Source: Cyclina sinensis (Eukaryota; Mollusca; Bivalvia; Venerida; Veneridae). From it: a DNA stretch of 64,000 nucleotides. The stretch lies in NCBI GenBank assembly GCA_012932295.1, contig JAAONU010000009.1:5134203-5198202 (forward strand), in the 5' to 3' direction. Position 1 is the stretch's first letter, and every line of letters begins with the position of its first letter. Below, in pieces: positions 1-11,933 of this stretch. Made by a program: the position numbers and the translations under genes. Under the pieces are notes generated by a model. It worked only from the letters and a program-made list of their open reading frames with translations. It made no database searches and was not told the DNA's origin.

Positions 1-429
1 AACATTTGGGCAGCAGAAACAGACTTTGTGTAGAGTAATATGCCTTCATGTTTATATCCATCGTCCTTCGTCTGCACTTACGCTACAGCATTAGGCAGCT
101 ATGACCTGAAATATCTTATCAGCATCAGCAACTGAAATATAATCACAAGTAAACATTAAATAGCGGCAGTATGGTTATGATTATCCGAAAGCCCTTAATA
201 TTTTCGGCGTTGTTTAATTGCCGTAAGCACCCATCGTCTAAAATCGTCAGTTTAGACAAATTTACTTTACTTTCATGAACTTTTAAAATATAAAAACTGC
301 TTCTTTCATTCTTCCATTATATTTTAAAATTTTGGATTAAAACTATATCAAAACTGATGAATTTTCGGCGATTTTGCACGGCAGAATCGATTAACCAGTA
401 TCAGCCAGTATGGCTGTAATATGGCTGCG

Positions 430-527
430 TCTTATACAAGGGTCTACATAAAATTCCCCAGTGACGAGCCTATAAGTAGGGGTGCGTCTTATACACGAGG
501 GCGTCTTATAAGTGAGTATGTACGGTA
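430..527. mobile_element. Right terminal region of a DNA transposon with TACGGTA end
   Basis: The stretch carries repeated GCGTCTTATA motifs and ends in GTACGGTA at 527, the same terminal form as the elements at 4743-5390 and 22173-23588. No matching TACCGTA left end is visible upstream, so the element probably begins before the window or has lost its left end. Its extent to the left is unknown. No transposase reading frame is seen. Confidence 0.4.
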
Positions 528-1234
528 ATTGAGGGTTATAGGAACAAACAAATATCTTTTCATTTCATACAGAAGTTGTTTTTCTGTACCATTTATGGAA
601 CATAAGTTTAATGGCTTTAAGGGTTTTCAAGCTCTTTTCTTAATGTAAAAGATTAAGAATTGATTTTTCAAGAACATCTGTTAATTGCACGTAAACACTT
701 GCTATATTTCTTTATCCTTACAAGACACTGGGAACATTGGTATTGAAAGATAAAATCCTATAATATTATGTAAATTGACTGGCAGAAGTATAACCTGAGG
801 ACACAGCAACAAGTAATGCAAATATAAACAAAAACAAATAGGGGTATTTAATGGTGAAGGTTTCTAAATACCAGTAGACATTCCCAGTTTTTTCAGACCA
901 AGCAGTAGTAAGCAAAATGCATAGACTTAAGTTGATTGAAAGGTAAGATTACCAGAGAGAGACACTCTGAATAAATGGCTTAGACAGTGTAATTACATCC
1001 AAGTCTCAGACAGCCTGTTGCCTTCAGAACAATATACTTTTGTTTTCTAGAAATATTATAGAACTTCAAACTTCATGAATTGGTATATGTGCAGTTCCAG
1101 AGATGACTCAAGGAAACCAAAACAGACTGATACCACAAATATAGGTTCTTCAGCCCATAAACCCCATGAGGTGACAGAAGAATTCCTAAGAGACCATTGG
1201 ATTATAGTTGTAATGTTTATTTTCAAGAAAACTA
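528..1234. other. Unique AT-rich sequence, no gene recognised
   Basis: No exon with convincing signals on both sides and no repeat. Two exon-like pieces, at 897-942 and about 1095-1170, were examined and rejected. Confidence 0.5.
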
Positions 1235-1850
1235 GTTGTGTGTATATCCCTCAAAAGTAAGTCATGTTTATCCCTTAAGAAATCTAGTTAGGTATGTATA
1301 TCTTTCAAGAAAAGTGATCAGAAATATCCCTCAAGAAAACTAGTGATGTAAATTCCTTAAGGCAGCTAGACATGTACATGTATATCCCTCAAAAAGTTTT
1401 AGTCATGTATATCATTGTGTATATACCTGAAGAAAGCAGGTCATGCATACCCCTCAAGAAAGAAGTACTGTTTATCTGTCAAGATATCTAGTCATGAATA
1501 TCTCTTCAGAAAACTAGTCATGAATATCCTTCAAGAAATTTGATTTTGTATATCTCTCAAGAAAGTTAGTCATGTATATCCCTCAAGAAAGCAGGTCATG
1601 TTTACCCCTCGAGAAAGCAAGTCATGTTTATCCCCCAAGAAAACTAGATATGTATATCCCTGAAGAAAGTAAGTCATGTTTAATCCCCAAGAAAGCTAGT
1701 CACATACATCCCTCAAGTTAATTAGTAATGTAAAACCCTTAAGGAAGCTAGTCATGTATATCCTTCAAGGTCATGTTTATCTCGCAACAAAGCTAATCAT
1801 GTCTTTCCCTCAAGATTGCTAGTCGTGTATATCCCTCAAGAAATCAGGTT
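1235..1850. repeat. Degenerate minisatellite, unit about 26 bp
   Basis: The motif TATATCCCTCAAGAAA followed by an AGTCATG-like spacer recurs about twenty times with substitutions and small indels. Copies are too diverged for recent homogenisation. It is non-coding. Confidence 0.8.
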
Positions 1851-2739
1851 TGACATCTTAAGTAGCAGAACTTGTGAGAAAAATACCTTACTGTGGTATG
1901 TTTATCATTCAAATTAGAGAATTTCTTAATAGGCTTTCTAGAACTACTGTCCACTTGAAACCTTTTATCTTGGCTTGTTAGAACTTCTTCAAAGCTAAAC
2001 CATCTCTTTACAGGAAATGGGATCTCTGTTGAAATCAAGTAATAGTTTTAAGTCTTCAGCGCCTTGGCTCTAATTAGTAGAAAGTGTTTTTACTACAGAC
2101 TTTATTATTTCTCACTAGCTAAAGAGCTTTTAGGATGCATTAGATTGGTTCAAAACTATTGATATAGATAATATTTCAGTTATGTGTATGGATGTTAGTG
2201 AGAAGACTTACAGACATAAACATTTAATTTAAGATAGTTGAATTGATCAAACTACATAGATGTGAGGACTGATCATGGTCAGCTAGGCAGAACCCATAGC
2301 CATTGGTGGGCCAGAGGTTAATAGGCATAAGATAGACATTTGACAAGTTTGAATCTTATAAATGTCTTCAAGTGTAATGCAGCATCTTATACGTTTCCAA
2401 AAATAGCAGGTTATTCTACAAGTATCTTAACACATATGAAATGTCAGAATAAATTTCCATTAATCTTGAATGAATGCAGTAATTATAATCTTTGCATCTC
2501 TAAGGTAACCCTGTCATAGAGTTATTTTCATTACCCAGTGATAACACAGGCTTCTTGCTGATCTTCGTTAGATCAGGATATTCGCTGTTGTTGTTGTTGT
2601 TTACAGTTTTCCACTGAAATCAAGCAAGATATTTATATCAACAAAACATTGCAGGCTTTTCAGAGTAATCCTATGCTGTCTAAAGGTTATCTAACATCTT
2701 TATACTCTCAGATCTGGGGGCTTTATTGGATTCACCTGC
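1851..2739. other. Unique AT-rich sequence, no feature seen
   Basis: No supported exon or repeat, apart from a short (TTG)n run near 2585. Confidence 0.5.
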
Positions 2740-2953
2740 GTTGGTCAGTTCATCCATCTGTCCGTCCCTCCATCTATCCATAGACAAAATTTGACCAGAC
2801 TATTTCTCAGTAAATATTTCTCAGATTTTATTAATACTTTGCAAGAATCATTAGTACCAAGCTTAGTTGTGCATATCATTGTCACATCCCACACTCCCAC
2901 TCAAGCAGAATCTGGGAGTATTCATCACCTTTAGTGACAGCTCTTGTTCTATA
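2740..2953 (+). repeat. Dispersed repeat, 3' fragment of the TCTTGTTT-ended family
   Basis: It contains CTGTCCGTCCCTCC and ends in TTTAGTGACAGCTCTTGTTC. That is the same 3' signature as the copies at 9795-10332 and 54058-54816. The left boundary is approximate and the copy looks truncated. Confidence 0.55.
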
Positions 2954-3289
2954 TGTATCTTTGATTAGAGATTCCATCTTCAAGGATGTGATAATTTTTA
3001 TATGGTCCTTGAAAAAGTTGACATAAAAGTAAAATGTGATACTAGTGTTTATGACTAAATTCTTTGAAACAAAGTCAGTCAGCTGCTTTTGTGCATCGTG
3101 GGGATAATGTGGCTTATAGTATGGGGAGAAAAGTTTAATAGAAATTCCTGCATAGCTTCTTTGAACTTTTCTGCAGCTGTTTTTGTGAACATGAAACTAT
3201 TGAAAAGACTATTTTGGTTTTCCTGCACATATTACCATATTTATATACACAGAGAGATATAAATTCTGCAGTCAAAATGTGGTTTTGCT
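2954..3289. other. Unique sequence, no feature seen
   Basis: Short AT-rich interval between two repeats, without a supported gene or repeat. Confidence 0.5.
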
Positions 3290-3420
3290 GACCTAACTAG
3301 CTTACTTGGTAAAGCACTGTCAACCCAGGGGTTCTAGGTTTAGACACCACCTTGGTGGACAGGAGACAGCTGGGATCAGGAAACTGGAGATAAACCTCAG
3401 CAAACAAACATAATGCATTT
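3290..3420 (+). mobile_element. Decayed tRNA-derived SINE
   Basis: TAGCTTACTTGGTAAAGCAC resembles a tRNA box A (TAGCTCAGTTGGTAGAGC), and GGTTTAGACACC is a mutated box B about 35 bases later. A non-tRNA tail follows instead of an acceptor stem, so this is a SINE remnant rather than a tRNA gene. Confidence 0.6.
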
Positions 3421-4365
3421 TTTACAATTGGATGACAGACTAGATTTTTTTTTCATTTAAACCCTTTTTTCATTCCATCTCCTCTTTCATCATCAGAACT
3501 TACTAACATAATTGTCTTCTATCACAATTTGTTTGATTGCATTTCAGCAGCTTATAAATATAGAAGTTGTGTCTGCATTCTTGTTTATGGTTATTTGCTG
3601 CAAGGCATTTTACATATTAACAAAAAGTAGTACCAAAAAAATGGAATATAAGGCAGATGTAGGATAAACTGTAATAAACTAGGTGTATAAGTAGCTATAA
3701 ACCAGTTATATAAATCGTTTTATAAAATGCTTTCTGGTTAATATAGGAAACTTCTGACAAAGACAAGAGAGTTATTACATCGCAGCATGGAGTCAGACAG
3801 ATGTGGAAACTCGGCATAATTTGTCTAAATAGTGTCTGTCTGGGAAACGCAGTTTAAGCCCTGGAAAATAAAGAATAATACATTATATAGAAAATATCTT
3901 CAGCAAGAGTAAGATAAATTCAACTGATCATGAGAAGAGTAGCAATAGAAATTTAGAATCATAGAAATAAAATGAAGCTAATAACAAAAACCTCATACAT
4001 AACTTCCAAGAAACGTGCTTGACCATTGTACAAGCATTTCTTCAGACTAAAGTCAATCAGAAGTTAACTTGGACTAAAGTTCCTTTCATATTTACTCTTT
4101 GCAGAAAAGCCTCAGTCATCAATTTATCGCATTTTGTAACACAAACACCATTTTTTCTATAAAATTTTTATCACTTAGATAAAGAAAGTTTAACAGTAGT
4201 TGAATAATCTTCCAAATGGTCATTAACACACATGGAATGGTTTCATCTGACAGGAGCTGGTGTTCCTGCAGGCTGTGTTCACTTTTGCTTCAAAGCCATC
4301 TCTTACACATTTCTTCAGAAACAGGTATTTCCAGAAGTTTTGTTTCCAGCTAAGGCCCATTTCAC
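3421..4365. other. Unique AT-rich sequence, no feature seen
   Basis: Nothing supported as gene or repeat on either strand. Confidence 0.5.
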
Positions 4366-4742
4366 AAACATTGCTTTAAACACAGGCATCTCTTACAAAC
4401 ATTGCTTTAAACACAGGCATCTCTTACAAACATTGCTTTAAACACAGGCATCTCTTATAAACATTGCTTTAAACACAGGCATCTCTTACAAACATTGCTT
4501 TGAACTAAGGCCATCTAATTAACAACACTTCATGCAAAGGACCACTTTACAATACAATTGATACAAAGGCCTATTTCCCAAACATTGCTTCAAACAAAGG
4601 CCTTTCCTAAAAACATTGCTTCAAACAAAGGCATCTCTTACAAACTTTGCTTTCAACGGAAAGAAGGCCATCCAATTAACAATACTCCATACAAAGGACC
4701 ATTTCACAAACATTGCTTAAACAAATGCCTACTCAGTAGTAG
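4366..4742. repeat. 31-bp minisatellite, left half
   Basis: The unit begins AAACATTGCTTTAAACACAG and recurs every 31 bp, nearly perfectly around 4370-4500 and more loosely to 4742. The array resumes at 5391 after an inserted element. Short reading frames across it are by-products of the repeat. Confidence 0.85.
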
Positions 4743-5390
4743 TACCGTAAACGCTCGAATATTATGATTATGCATTTTTTCTCTGGAATTTTCGGTGTCC
4801 ATGAATGAATGCCTATTATACACAAGGGTTGGCCATAAGAAATTTTTTTTTTCAGCTTGATATCCTGTAAAATACGGGCCAAAATATGATAAATTTCACC
4901 TAAATGATCATGTTTCCTGTTTTGTGCACCTTACTAAAATAAAAAGGTAGAGAGTACTATAGTGCTGCTCAGGAGAGGAAAGAAGTGTCATCAGTACTGA
5001 AAGAATGGTTGGGTTAATGTGTAACTGCAAAAGATAAATAGAAAACACCCATAGAAATCTGACTTGATTCAATAATGTAACCAATGCTGACTAAGCGGTT
5101 CAGCGCTATTTTGCGCACTTGTTTAATTATCGACCAATTATCTTGATTACTGGAGTCACCCGTATATTGTTAAACAAACACACTAATAAGTGTTGCTTGA
5201 TGTCACCATAACTATGCCATGTTTGTTTACACAGAATGGCTGCTACTCAAATGAAAAAATTGCCAAAATGAAAGGTACATTGATTTCCAAACACAATTTT
5301 AATGCATATTATATTCCAATGCAGATTTTTAGGCCATCTTGGGGGTGCCTATTTTACATGCTGGCGCATAATATTAGAACATTTACGGTA
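4743..5390. mobile_element. Non-autonomous DNA transposon with TIRs, TA target site, nested in minisatellite
   Basis: The left end TACCGTAAACGCTCGAATAT and the inverted right end TACCGTAAATGTTCTAATAT match with few differences over about 24 bp, and both include the flanking TA. The 648-bp interior has no transposase frame. It splits the 31-bp minisatellite, so it inserted after the array formed. A TA target suggests the Tc1/mariner-pogo group, but the family is not proven. Confidence 0.8.
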
Positions 5391-5735
5391 TCTAGCAAAC
5401 ATTGCTTTAAAAAAGCCTATTTAACAAACATTGCCTTAAGCAAAGGCCTATCTTGCTGGCATTACTTCATACAAAGGCCTATTTACTAAACATTACCTTT
5501 AACAAATGTCTGTCTAGCAAACATTGCTTCAGACAAAGGCCTGTTTCACTAACATTGCTTTAAACAAAGACCTGTCTAATAGATAATGCTTCAGACAGAA
5601 GCCCATTTCACAAACATTGCTTCAGATAAAGGTCTATCTTACAAACATGGTTTCAGACAGAAGCCCATTTCACAAACATTGCTTCAGAAAAAGGCTGCCT
5701 CATTATTAGTGCTTCTGACAAAGTCTTATCTCTCT
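5391..5735. repeat. 31-bp minisatellite, right half
   Basis: Continuation of the array at 4366-4742: CAAACATTGCTTCAGACAAAGG-like units, more diverged than those on the left. Confidence 0.8.
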
Positions 5736-6576
5736 AATATTACTTCATATGTATCTATTTGGGAACTTTATTTAAATTGATGTAATTTGTGCAAGTTAAA
5801 AAAAAGATTTCTTATGTCATAAATCATTACAACTCTTTATCTATCTGAATAGAAACTTCTCTTCATAACTTCCTGCATTCTTGTCTTTTTAGCTGACAAG
5901 TTTATGCATACATGTAGTTTTTTTTAGTTCTTTTGACAAAATTTATTTTTGCTTAGTTTCCCTGGCATTATTTAACCTGTAAATCATGGGGAATGTAATC
6001 GAAGTGTGTATGTTTGAATCTGGCAGTATAAAACATGGAAATAGTGGTAACACAGTTTCTTTTAGTACATCAGTTTTTGTTAAAAATAATTGGCTATCTT
6101 TGCTAAAATTGAACTAATTTTTGCTATGTTTACCTGCATATCGTGAAGCCAATTTTTAGCTTGGCAAAATGCTTGGAGTAGATGTTGTATAATAATAGAG
6201 TTTAGTTTATTAATAAAAAAATGTTGCTTTATTAAGAGGAGAATAATTATTGATTTTTATTAAATGAGAGTTTTTCTCCTTATGCCTGAATTACTTAACA
6301 GGCATAGCACAACATATTTTTTGCAAAAACTTTCCTAATAACTGTCATTTTGTAACACCTGTTTCCTATTCTTTTTTTGTTGTTGTTCAGTGCCACTTAA
6401 GTAGGGGGAGGGGTAAGACGGGTCAGAGTAACTCATGCAAGATTATCACTGTGTAATATCAAGTAAATCCTTTTATACTAAAGTTTTGCTCTCCTTGTTG
6501 AGGATTTTATGAAATTTTTGAGAAAAAAAAAGTCTGTTGAATTAAATGTAGAATGTTTCAATATATTCTCTGACTT
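5736..6576. other. Unique AT-rich sequence, no feature seen
   Basis: T-rich intronic-looking DNA with a short G-rich patch near 6402 (GTAGGGGGAGGGG). No gene supported. Confidence 0.5.
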
Positions 6577-7925
6577 TTGTCTTACCTCAAACTGTGACTT
6601 TGAGATTTTTCTTCTGAAACTGTGACTTGTCTAGTGACTTTGTGTCTGACCTGAAACTGTGATTTGTCCAGTGTCTTTGTGTCTGACCTGAAACTGTGAC
6701 TTGTCCAGTGACTTTGTGTCTAACCTGAAACTGTACTGTCTTGTCTAGTGACTTTGTGTCTTACCTAAAACTCTGGCTTGTCAAGTGACTTTGTGTCTAA
6801 CCTGAAACTTTTCTTTGCCCAGTGACTTTGTGTCTGATCCATAGCTGTTACTTGTCCTGAGAGTTCGTGTCAAACCTGAAACTGTGACTTGTCCAGTGAC
6901 TTTGTCTTACCTGAAACTTTTACTTGTCAAGTGACTTTGTGTCTAACCTGAAACTGTGACTTGTCCAGTGACTTTGTCTTACCTGAAACTGTGACTTGTC
7001 AAGTGACTTTATGTCTAACCTGAAACTGTGACTTGTCCAGTGACTTTGTCTTACATGAAACTTTTACTTGTCAAGTGACTTTGTGTCTAACCTGAAACTA
7101 TGACTTGTCCAGTGAGTTTGTGACTTACCCGAAACTGTGATTTGTCCTGTGACTTTGTGTCTGACCTGAAACTGATTTTGTCCTGTGACTTTGTGTCTAA
7201 CCTGAAACTGTGATTTGTCCTGTGACTTTGTGTCTAACCTGTAACTGTTACTTGTCAAGTGAGTTTGTGTCTGTCCTAAAACTCTGTATAGTCCAGTGAC
7301 TTTGTGTCTGACCTGAAACTGTGGCTTGTCCTGTGACTTTGTGTCTGACCTGAAACTGTGATTTGTCCTGAGAGTTCGTGTCTAACCTGAAACTGTTACT
7401 TGTCAAGTGAGTTTGTGTCTGTCCTAAAACTCTGGATAGTCCAGTGACTTTGTGTCTGACCCATAACTGTGGCTTGTCCTGAGAGTTCGTGTCTAACCTG
7501 AAACTGTGATTTGTCTAGTGATTTTGTCTTACCTGAAACTTTTACTTGTCAACTGAGTTTGTGTCTGTCCTAAAACTCTGGCTAGTCCAGTGACTTTGTG
7601 TCTGACCTGAAACTGTGATTTGTCCTGTGACTTTGTGTCTTACCTGAAACTGTTACTTGTCAAGTGACTTTGTGTCTGACCTGAAACTGTTACTAGTCCA
7701 GTGAGTTTGTGACTGACCTGAAACTGTGATTTGTCCTGTGACTTTGTGTCTGACCTGAAACTGATTTTGTCCTGTGACTTTGTGTCTAACCAGAAACTGT
7801 TACTTGTCAAGTGAGTTTGTGTCTGTCCTAAAACTCTGGCTAGTCCAGTGACTTTGTGTCTAACCTGAAACTGTGATTTGTCCTGTGACTTTGTGTCTAA
7901 CCCGAAACTGTTACTTGTCCTGTAC
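6577..7925. repeat. 37-bp minisatellite, about 36 copies
   Basis: The unit CTTGTCCAGTGACTTTGTGT followed by a CTGACCTGAAACTGTGA-like part recurs throughout, with variants TCAAGTGA, TCCTGTGA and TCCTGAGAGTTC. Some variants recur in the same order (for example around 7260 and 7400), which suggests higher-order duplication. Minus-strand reading frames across it are repeat artefacts. Confidence 0.85.
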
Positions 7926-8501
7926 TCCTTTTTTTCCAAACTAATATTGTTACTTTACTTGCTGAAATATTTTATTACTTCTTGTCTTACCTGATATCAT
8001 GACTTTGTAATTTCTTTAAGGCCTGACCTTGTCTAGTATTTTTTTCTCCAAATGAAACTGTGACTTTTCTGACTGCCATACATACTTGATTTGAACAGGC
8101 CTTTTCTAAAGCTATGAAATTTCTAGTGAATAAATGACTCTAAAATTTCCACTGCAGTAGTGAAGGCCTAAAAGAAACCAGCATTTTAGCTATGAATGAC
8201 ATTCTTTTGCATACCTGTCTGTCAGCAAAATAGTAACTGTAAGAGAAAATAATTACAGATAGAATAATTCTTTTCTTCTCAGCAAAGAACACTAACAAGT
8301 ATTTAGTGTTACATTTAGTACTTGGGTCTTTGGTTTGATTTTCAATTAGACTAGTGTCCAAAACAAACACTGCAAAGATCTTCAAGCATTTAAAATTTAG
8401 TATCATTTTTCAGCTTGAAATAAAGGGAAGTAATTTAGATTTTAAACAGGAAAGCAGTGCCAAATCTGCTTTCAGAAGGAAAACAGCATCTTTAAAGCAG
8501 C
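7926..8501. other. Unique sequence, no feature seen
   Basis: No supported exon or repeat between the 37-bp array and the AT microsatellite. Confidence 0.5.
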
Positions 8502-8502
8502 T

Positions 8503-8563
<61 letters not shown>
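8502..8563. repeat. (TA)n microsatellite
   Basis: About 31 uninterrupted TA dinucleotides, ending at the left terminus of the element at 8564. Confidence 0.95.
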
Positions 8564-8566
<3 letters not shown>

Positions 8567-9326
8567 GGCTCCTAAAATTTTGAAATCTCAATCGGTCCGA
8601 GACCTCGACCCCCCCCCCCCCCCCCCCCCCCCCGCCCCCCCCCCCCCCCGCCCCCCCCCCTGAGACCAAGAACCAACAAAAAAAAATAGAAACGATTTAA
8701 GGGCAAAGAACAATTTGAGTTATGATAGTTGACGTCGCGAAAATATGTGTTTTTCAAAGCGAAAGTAGAATTAGAGCTAATTTTACAACGTCAAAAGAGT
8801 CAATGATATTTTAAAGTGTGCTTTGTGCTGCAGCTAGCCACTACAATTACTATTAAGCCCTTAATGAAATTAAGCAGACGACAGTTATTGCCTATTTCGA
8901 TGCACACTCCTCGCACCGGTTACGTCACGCTTTTCTACTAACTTTTTTCTGTACTGATCAGGGGAAGTAACCGCTGCGGGGAGTACGATTTCGATGGAAT
9001 TATATTTCACAGTTTGAGCCGGTCAACTTTAATCGATTAGCCGGCTGCTAATCAAGCACACTTTTACTTGTTTACAAGTTAATTGGCGATAATTGCTGCG
9101 GGCAACATTGACAGTTTTATGGTTTTATGATAGGTGTGATGTACCGGATTAGCGATTAACTGAGGTTTTGGTGTGAGATTTTGACTGTTTTTTGAAAAGT
9201 TAGACAGATTTTTTTTTTTTTTGAAATTATCTGGACCGATTTTTTAAGGACTTTTGGACATCGAAATCGGTCCATAGAGATAAAATTCGGTCAAAACCGG
9301 CAAATTTTCGGTTTTCGGGAGCCCTG
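8564..9326. mobile_element. Non-autonomous hAT-like element inserted in the (TA)n tract
   Basis: The left end CAGGGCTCCTAAAATTTTGA and right end GGGAGCCCTG form a roughly 9-bp terminal inverted repeat beginning CAGGG, typical of hAT elements. Both flanks are ATATATAT-like, as expected for an 8-bp duplication in a (TA)n target, although the microsatellite makes this hard to prove. Subterminal inverted motifs AATCGGTCC and GGACCGATT are present. A C-rich tract lies at 8609-8660. No transposase is encoded. Confidence 0.7.
8609..8660. repeat. C-homopolymer tract with two G interruptions
   Basis: About 50 nearly pure C on the + strand inside the hAT-like element. Its length is probably polymorphic and error-prone in assembly. 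The minus strand is a long G run. Confidence 0.9.
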
Positions 9327-9337
9327 ATATAGATATA

Positions 9338-9340
<3 letters not shown>

Positions 9341-9385
<45 letters not shown>
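9341..9385. repeat. Poly-T tract
   Basis: About 45 consecutive T next to the right end of the hAT-like element and a remnant of ATATAT sequence. Confidence 0.95.
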
Positions 9386-9387
<2 letters not shown>

Positions 9388-9794
9388 TAAAGAGAGATAA
9401 CTGAGGACAATCAGAATGATGGGAAACAGCATCTGTAAAGCCGCTCTTAGTCAGTGTTAATCATTGTGAAAATGTCAAATCAGTTTACAGAAACTCAGAA
9501 ATGGGCATTTTAAGTATTTTAAGATATTTTTTCTTCCTTGCTGATGATATATTTCAAACAAACAAAAGAGCACTGACAGTTTTTTTTTTGGTTTTTTTTT
9601 GTACACATTATGCCTGTTATCATCAGGAAGTAAGTCACACAGTACAGTAGGTTATCATAAACAGTTCATTATTTTGAAGGCTGACTTCAATTTGTTTTAC
9701 AATCTTTTGAGTTAAAAAGTGTCTTTACAAACAAGCTGTGCATGCTGGTTGTATATATAACCAGTATCCTCATAACTATAAACTGATCATTTTT
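9386..9794. other. Unique sequence, no feature seen
   Basis: AT-rich interval without a supported gene or repeat. Confidence 0.5.
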
Positions 9795-10332
9795 TTATGC
9801 CCCTGAAGGGAGGGTTATAGTTTTTGAATTGTCCATCTGTAAGTCCGTCCGAAAACTTTAACATTGGCCATAACTTCCTTATTAGTTAGTGGATTTACTT
9901 CATACTTGGACACAACACCCCTTTAGACAAGATCTTCCCACTGACTTATTTTTATTTGACCTTGACCCCTGAATGACCTTCACTTTGAAGACCCAAATGC
10001 CCAAAAACTTTAACATAGGCCATACTTTCTTTGTTAGTGAATGGATTTACTTCATACTTGGACACAACACCCTTTGAACACGACCTTCCCACTGACCTAA
10101 TGACCTTTACCTTGAAGATGCAATTGTCCAAAAACTTTAACATTGGCCTTAACCTCCTTATTAGAAAGTCAATTTACTTCATATTAAGTCTTGGACACAA
10201 CACCCCTTTGGACAAGAGCTTCCCATTGATGTGTTTTTAATTTGACCTTGACTCTTGAATGACTTGTCCTCAGCTCAAAGCAAAGCACCACTATGTGGGC
10301 ATTGTAATCTTACAGTGACAGTTCTTGTTTTA
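9795..10332 (+). repeat. Dispersed TATGCCCC...TCTTGTTT repeat
   Basis: It opens with TTTTTTATGCCCCTGAAGGG, continues with GTCCGTCCGAAAACTTTAAC, and closes with CAGTGACAGTTCTTGTTTT. Inside, a roughly 150-bp block (ACTTTAACATTGGCCATAAC ... TTGACCTTGA) is repeated about three times. Other copies are at 2740, 32018, 33964 and 54058. I associate this form with bivalve genomes; no coding capacity is seen. Confidence 0.7.
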
Positions 10333-11239
10333 TGAAAACATTGTGTTTTTTTGTAAAGCTGGAAGTTTTGGAGTGCTATAAAGTTCAGACAAAATGTAGT
10401 GGTATACTTGAATTATAATTAAAAAATAATCAAGAACACTTGAATTATTTTGGTCAGATTGTTTCTCTTCAATGACCTTGTTAGATTCTCTCCAAAAAAA
10501 GAAAAAAAAAAAGATTCCCTCCAATGCTTGTTTAATGACTCTTTAAACCATTTAACTGCCACTGACTGCATCACACACAAAAAAATGCGGTGTTGAGTTG
10601 GAGGAAATAAGAAATGTTGCCAGTCATTTTTAGTAACTGGGGATAAAGACTTTTAACTTTGACGCTTTCATGATATGTATGATTAATGGTTCCTTCACAA
10701 CTTCTTAAGCCTTAATCTGATTCTTAGCTAGTCTGAATCTAAATATAGAATATTTACCTTCATCATATTTATGGCTTTACTGTTTAATAACTTGAAAGTT
10801 CCATACATAATTATGTACTTGAAATATCTTTATTGGAACTAATTTGAAATCGGTAGGTCACCATGACATCGGAAATATGTTCATGAAGAAGTACATTTGT
10901 CTAGCTTTGCAAAACCAATTCTTACTTAAATGAATATGTAATTGCCAGAACATGGTGATAATATAAGTTAGGTTAGAACTTGTGTGCTTGTTTGTTTGTG
11001 CGCGTGCACGTATGTGAATATAATTTAAGTTAGTTTAAAATGTTTCATTGACATGCATAATCTTTAAAACTATGAACCTGTTGCTGGAAAACAGTTCTCC
11101 TTGACCTTTCACTTACTTAATATTAATGTGCAGCAAATTATTGTGTATAATTGGAAATTAAGTGAGAATAGAGCATGACCGGAAGGCCTCCTTATATTAA
11201 AACTGAAATTAATTTCCATCCATCATCAATTTTCTGTTG
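10333..11239. other. Unique AT-rich sequence, no feature seen
   Basis: Contains a short alternating purine-pyrimidine patch near 10998 (GTGCGCGTGCACGTATGTG) and A-rich runs. No exon or repeat family supported. Confidence 0.5.
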
Positions 11240-11655
11240 TTCTGTGTTTGCCCCTACAGTGAGGTTCTGTGTTTGCCCCTATAATGAGGTTCTGTGTTTG
11301 CCCCTATAATGAGGTTCTGTGTTTGCTCCTATAATGAGGTTCTGTGTTTGCCCCTATAATGAGGTTCTGTGTTTGCCCCTATAATGAGCTTCTGTGTTTG
11401 CCCCTATAATGAGGTTCTGTGTTTTCTCCTATAATGAGGTTCTGTGTTTGCTCCTATAATGAGGTTCTGTGTTTCCTCCTATAATGAGGTTCTGTGTTTG
11501 CCCCTATAATGAGGTTCTGTGTTTGCCCCTATAATGAGGCTCTGTGTTTGCCCCTATAATGAGGTTCTGTGTTTGCTCCTATAATGAGGTTCTGTGTTTG
11601 CTCCTATAATGAGGTTCTGTGTTTGCCCCTATAATGAGGTTCTGTGTTTGCCCCT
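11240..11655. repeat. 25-bp minisatellite, about 16 copies
   Basis: The unit GAGGTTCTGTGTTTGCCCCT plus ATAAT recurs at exactly 25 bp with only one or two substitutions per copy, so the array is young or well homogenised. It ends 38 bp before the candidate exon at 11694 and about 315 bp before the Trio exon at 11972. Confidence 0.95.
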
Positions 11656-11693
11656 GTTTTAAGTATTCATTCTTGTGATGTGAACAATTTCAG

Positions 11694-11846
11694 AAAAGAT
11701 GTCCTTTACCCAATCCTGAAAATTCAAATCCAGACCTGAACACAACATCTCCTTCATGGTTAGACAGTATAAAAAAGATAGGAAATGCTAAAAGGAAACT
11801 TTGTCTGAAAGAAGATAATGAAGTTAAAAAAAATAGTTCTTAGTGC
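11694..11846 (+). CDS. Candidate alternative last exon (about 50 codons, then TAG)
   Basis: After the acceptor AACAATTTCAG, a frame runs 50 codons to TAG at 11844-11846. The peptide is hydrophilic and protein-like, starting KRCPLPNPENSNPDLN and containing SPSWLDSIKKIGNAKRK. A poly(A) signal AATAAA follows at 11928, before the Trio exon at 11972. This suggests an alternative terminal exon giving a protein that stops before the linker and GEF2 half, analogous in kind to the short Kalirin isoforms with their own 3' ends. Caution: the exon at 11972 is entered in phase 1. If this exon were entered in the same phase it would read only KMSFTQS and stop, so the 50-codon frame needs an upstream exon ending in phase 0. 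The stop-free frame could also be chance. No homologue is recognised. Confidence 0.38.
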
Positions 11847-11927
11847 TGTCAGATAAATCAGCTAAAATGGTTCAGCTGTCATTCCCCCTCCCCCACAGTA
11901 TGGTATAATTTTGTGTGCTAATATTCT

Positions 11928-11933
11928 AATAAA
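11928..11933 (+). promoter_or_regulatory. Possible poly(A) signal AATAAA
   Basis: Canonical AATAAA 82 bases after the stop of the candidate last exon. It is followed by a T-rich stretch (11951-11968) that would also be the polypyrimidine tract of the acceptor at 11970-11971. Isolated AATAAA is common in AT-rich DNA, so support comes only from its position. Confidence 0.35.

Noticed and set aside
897..942. Exon-like segment with acceptor CCAGTTTTTTCAG and donor AAG|GTAAGA
   Set aside because: Its only open frame enters in phase 1 and leaves in phase 2, which does not fit the phase-1 entry of the exon at 11972, and it has no recognisable peptide.
1075..1200. Hydrophilic open stretch (SSRDDSRKPKQTDTTNIG)
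   Set aside because: Protein-like composition, but the donor (GAG|GTGACA) is weak and in the wrong phase for the next exon, and the frame runs into a minisatellite.
6577..7925. CRISPR-like array
   Set aside because: Units are contiguous and homologous throughout, with no unique spacers; the context is eukaryotic intron.
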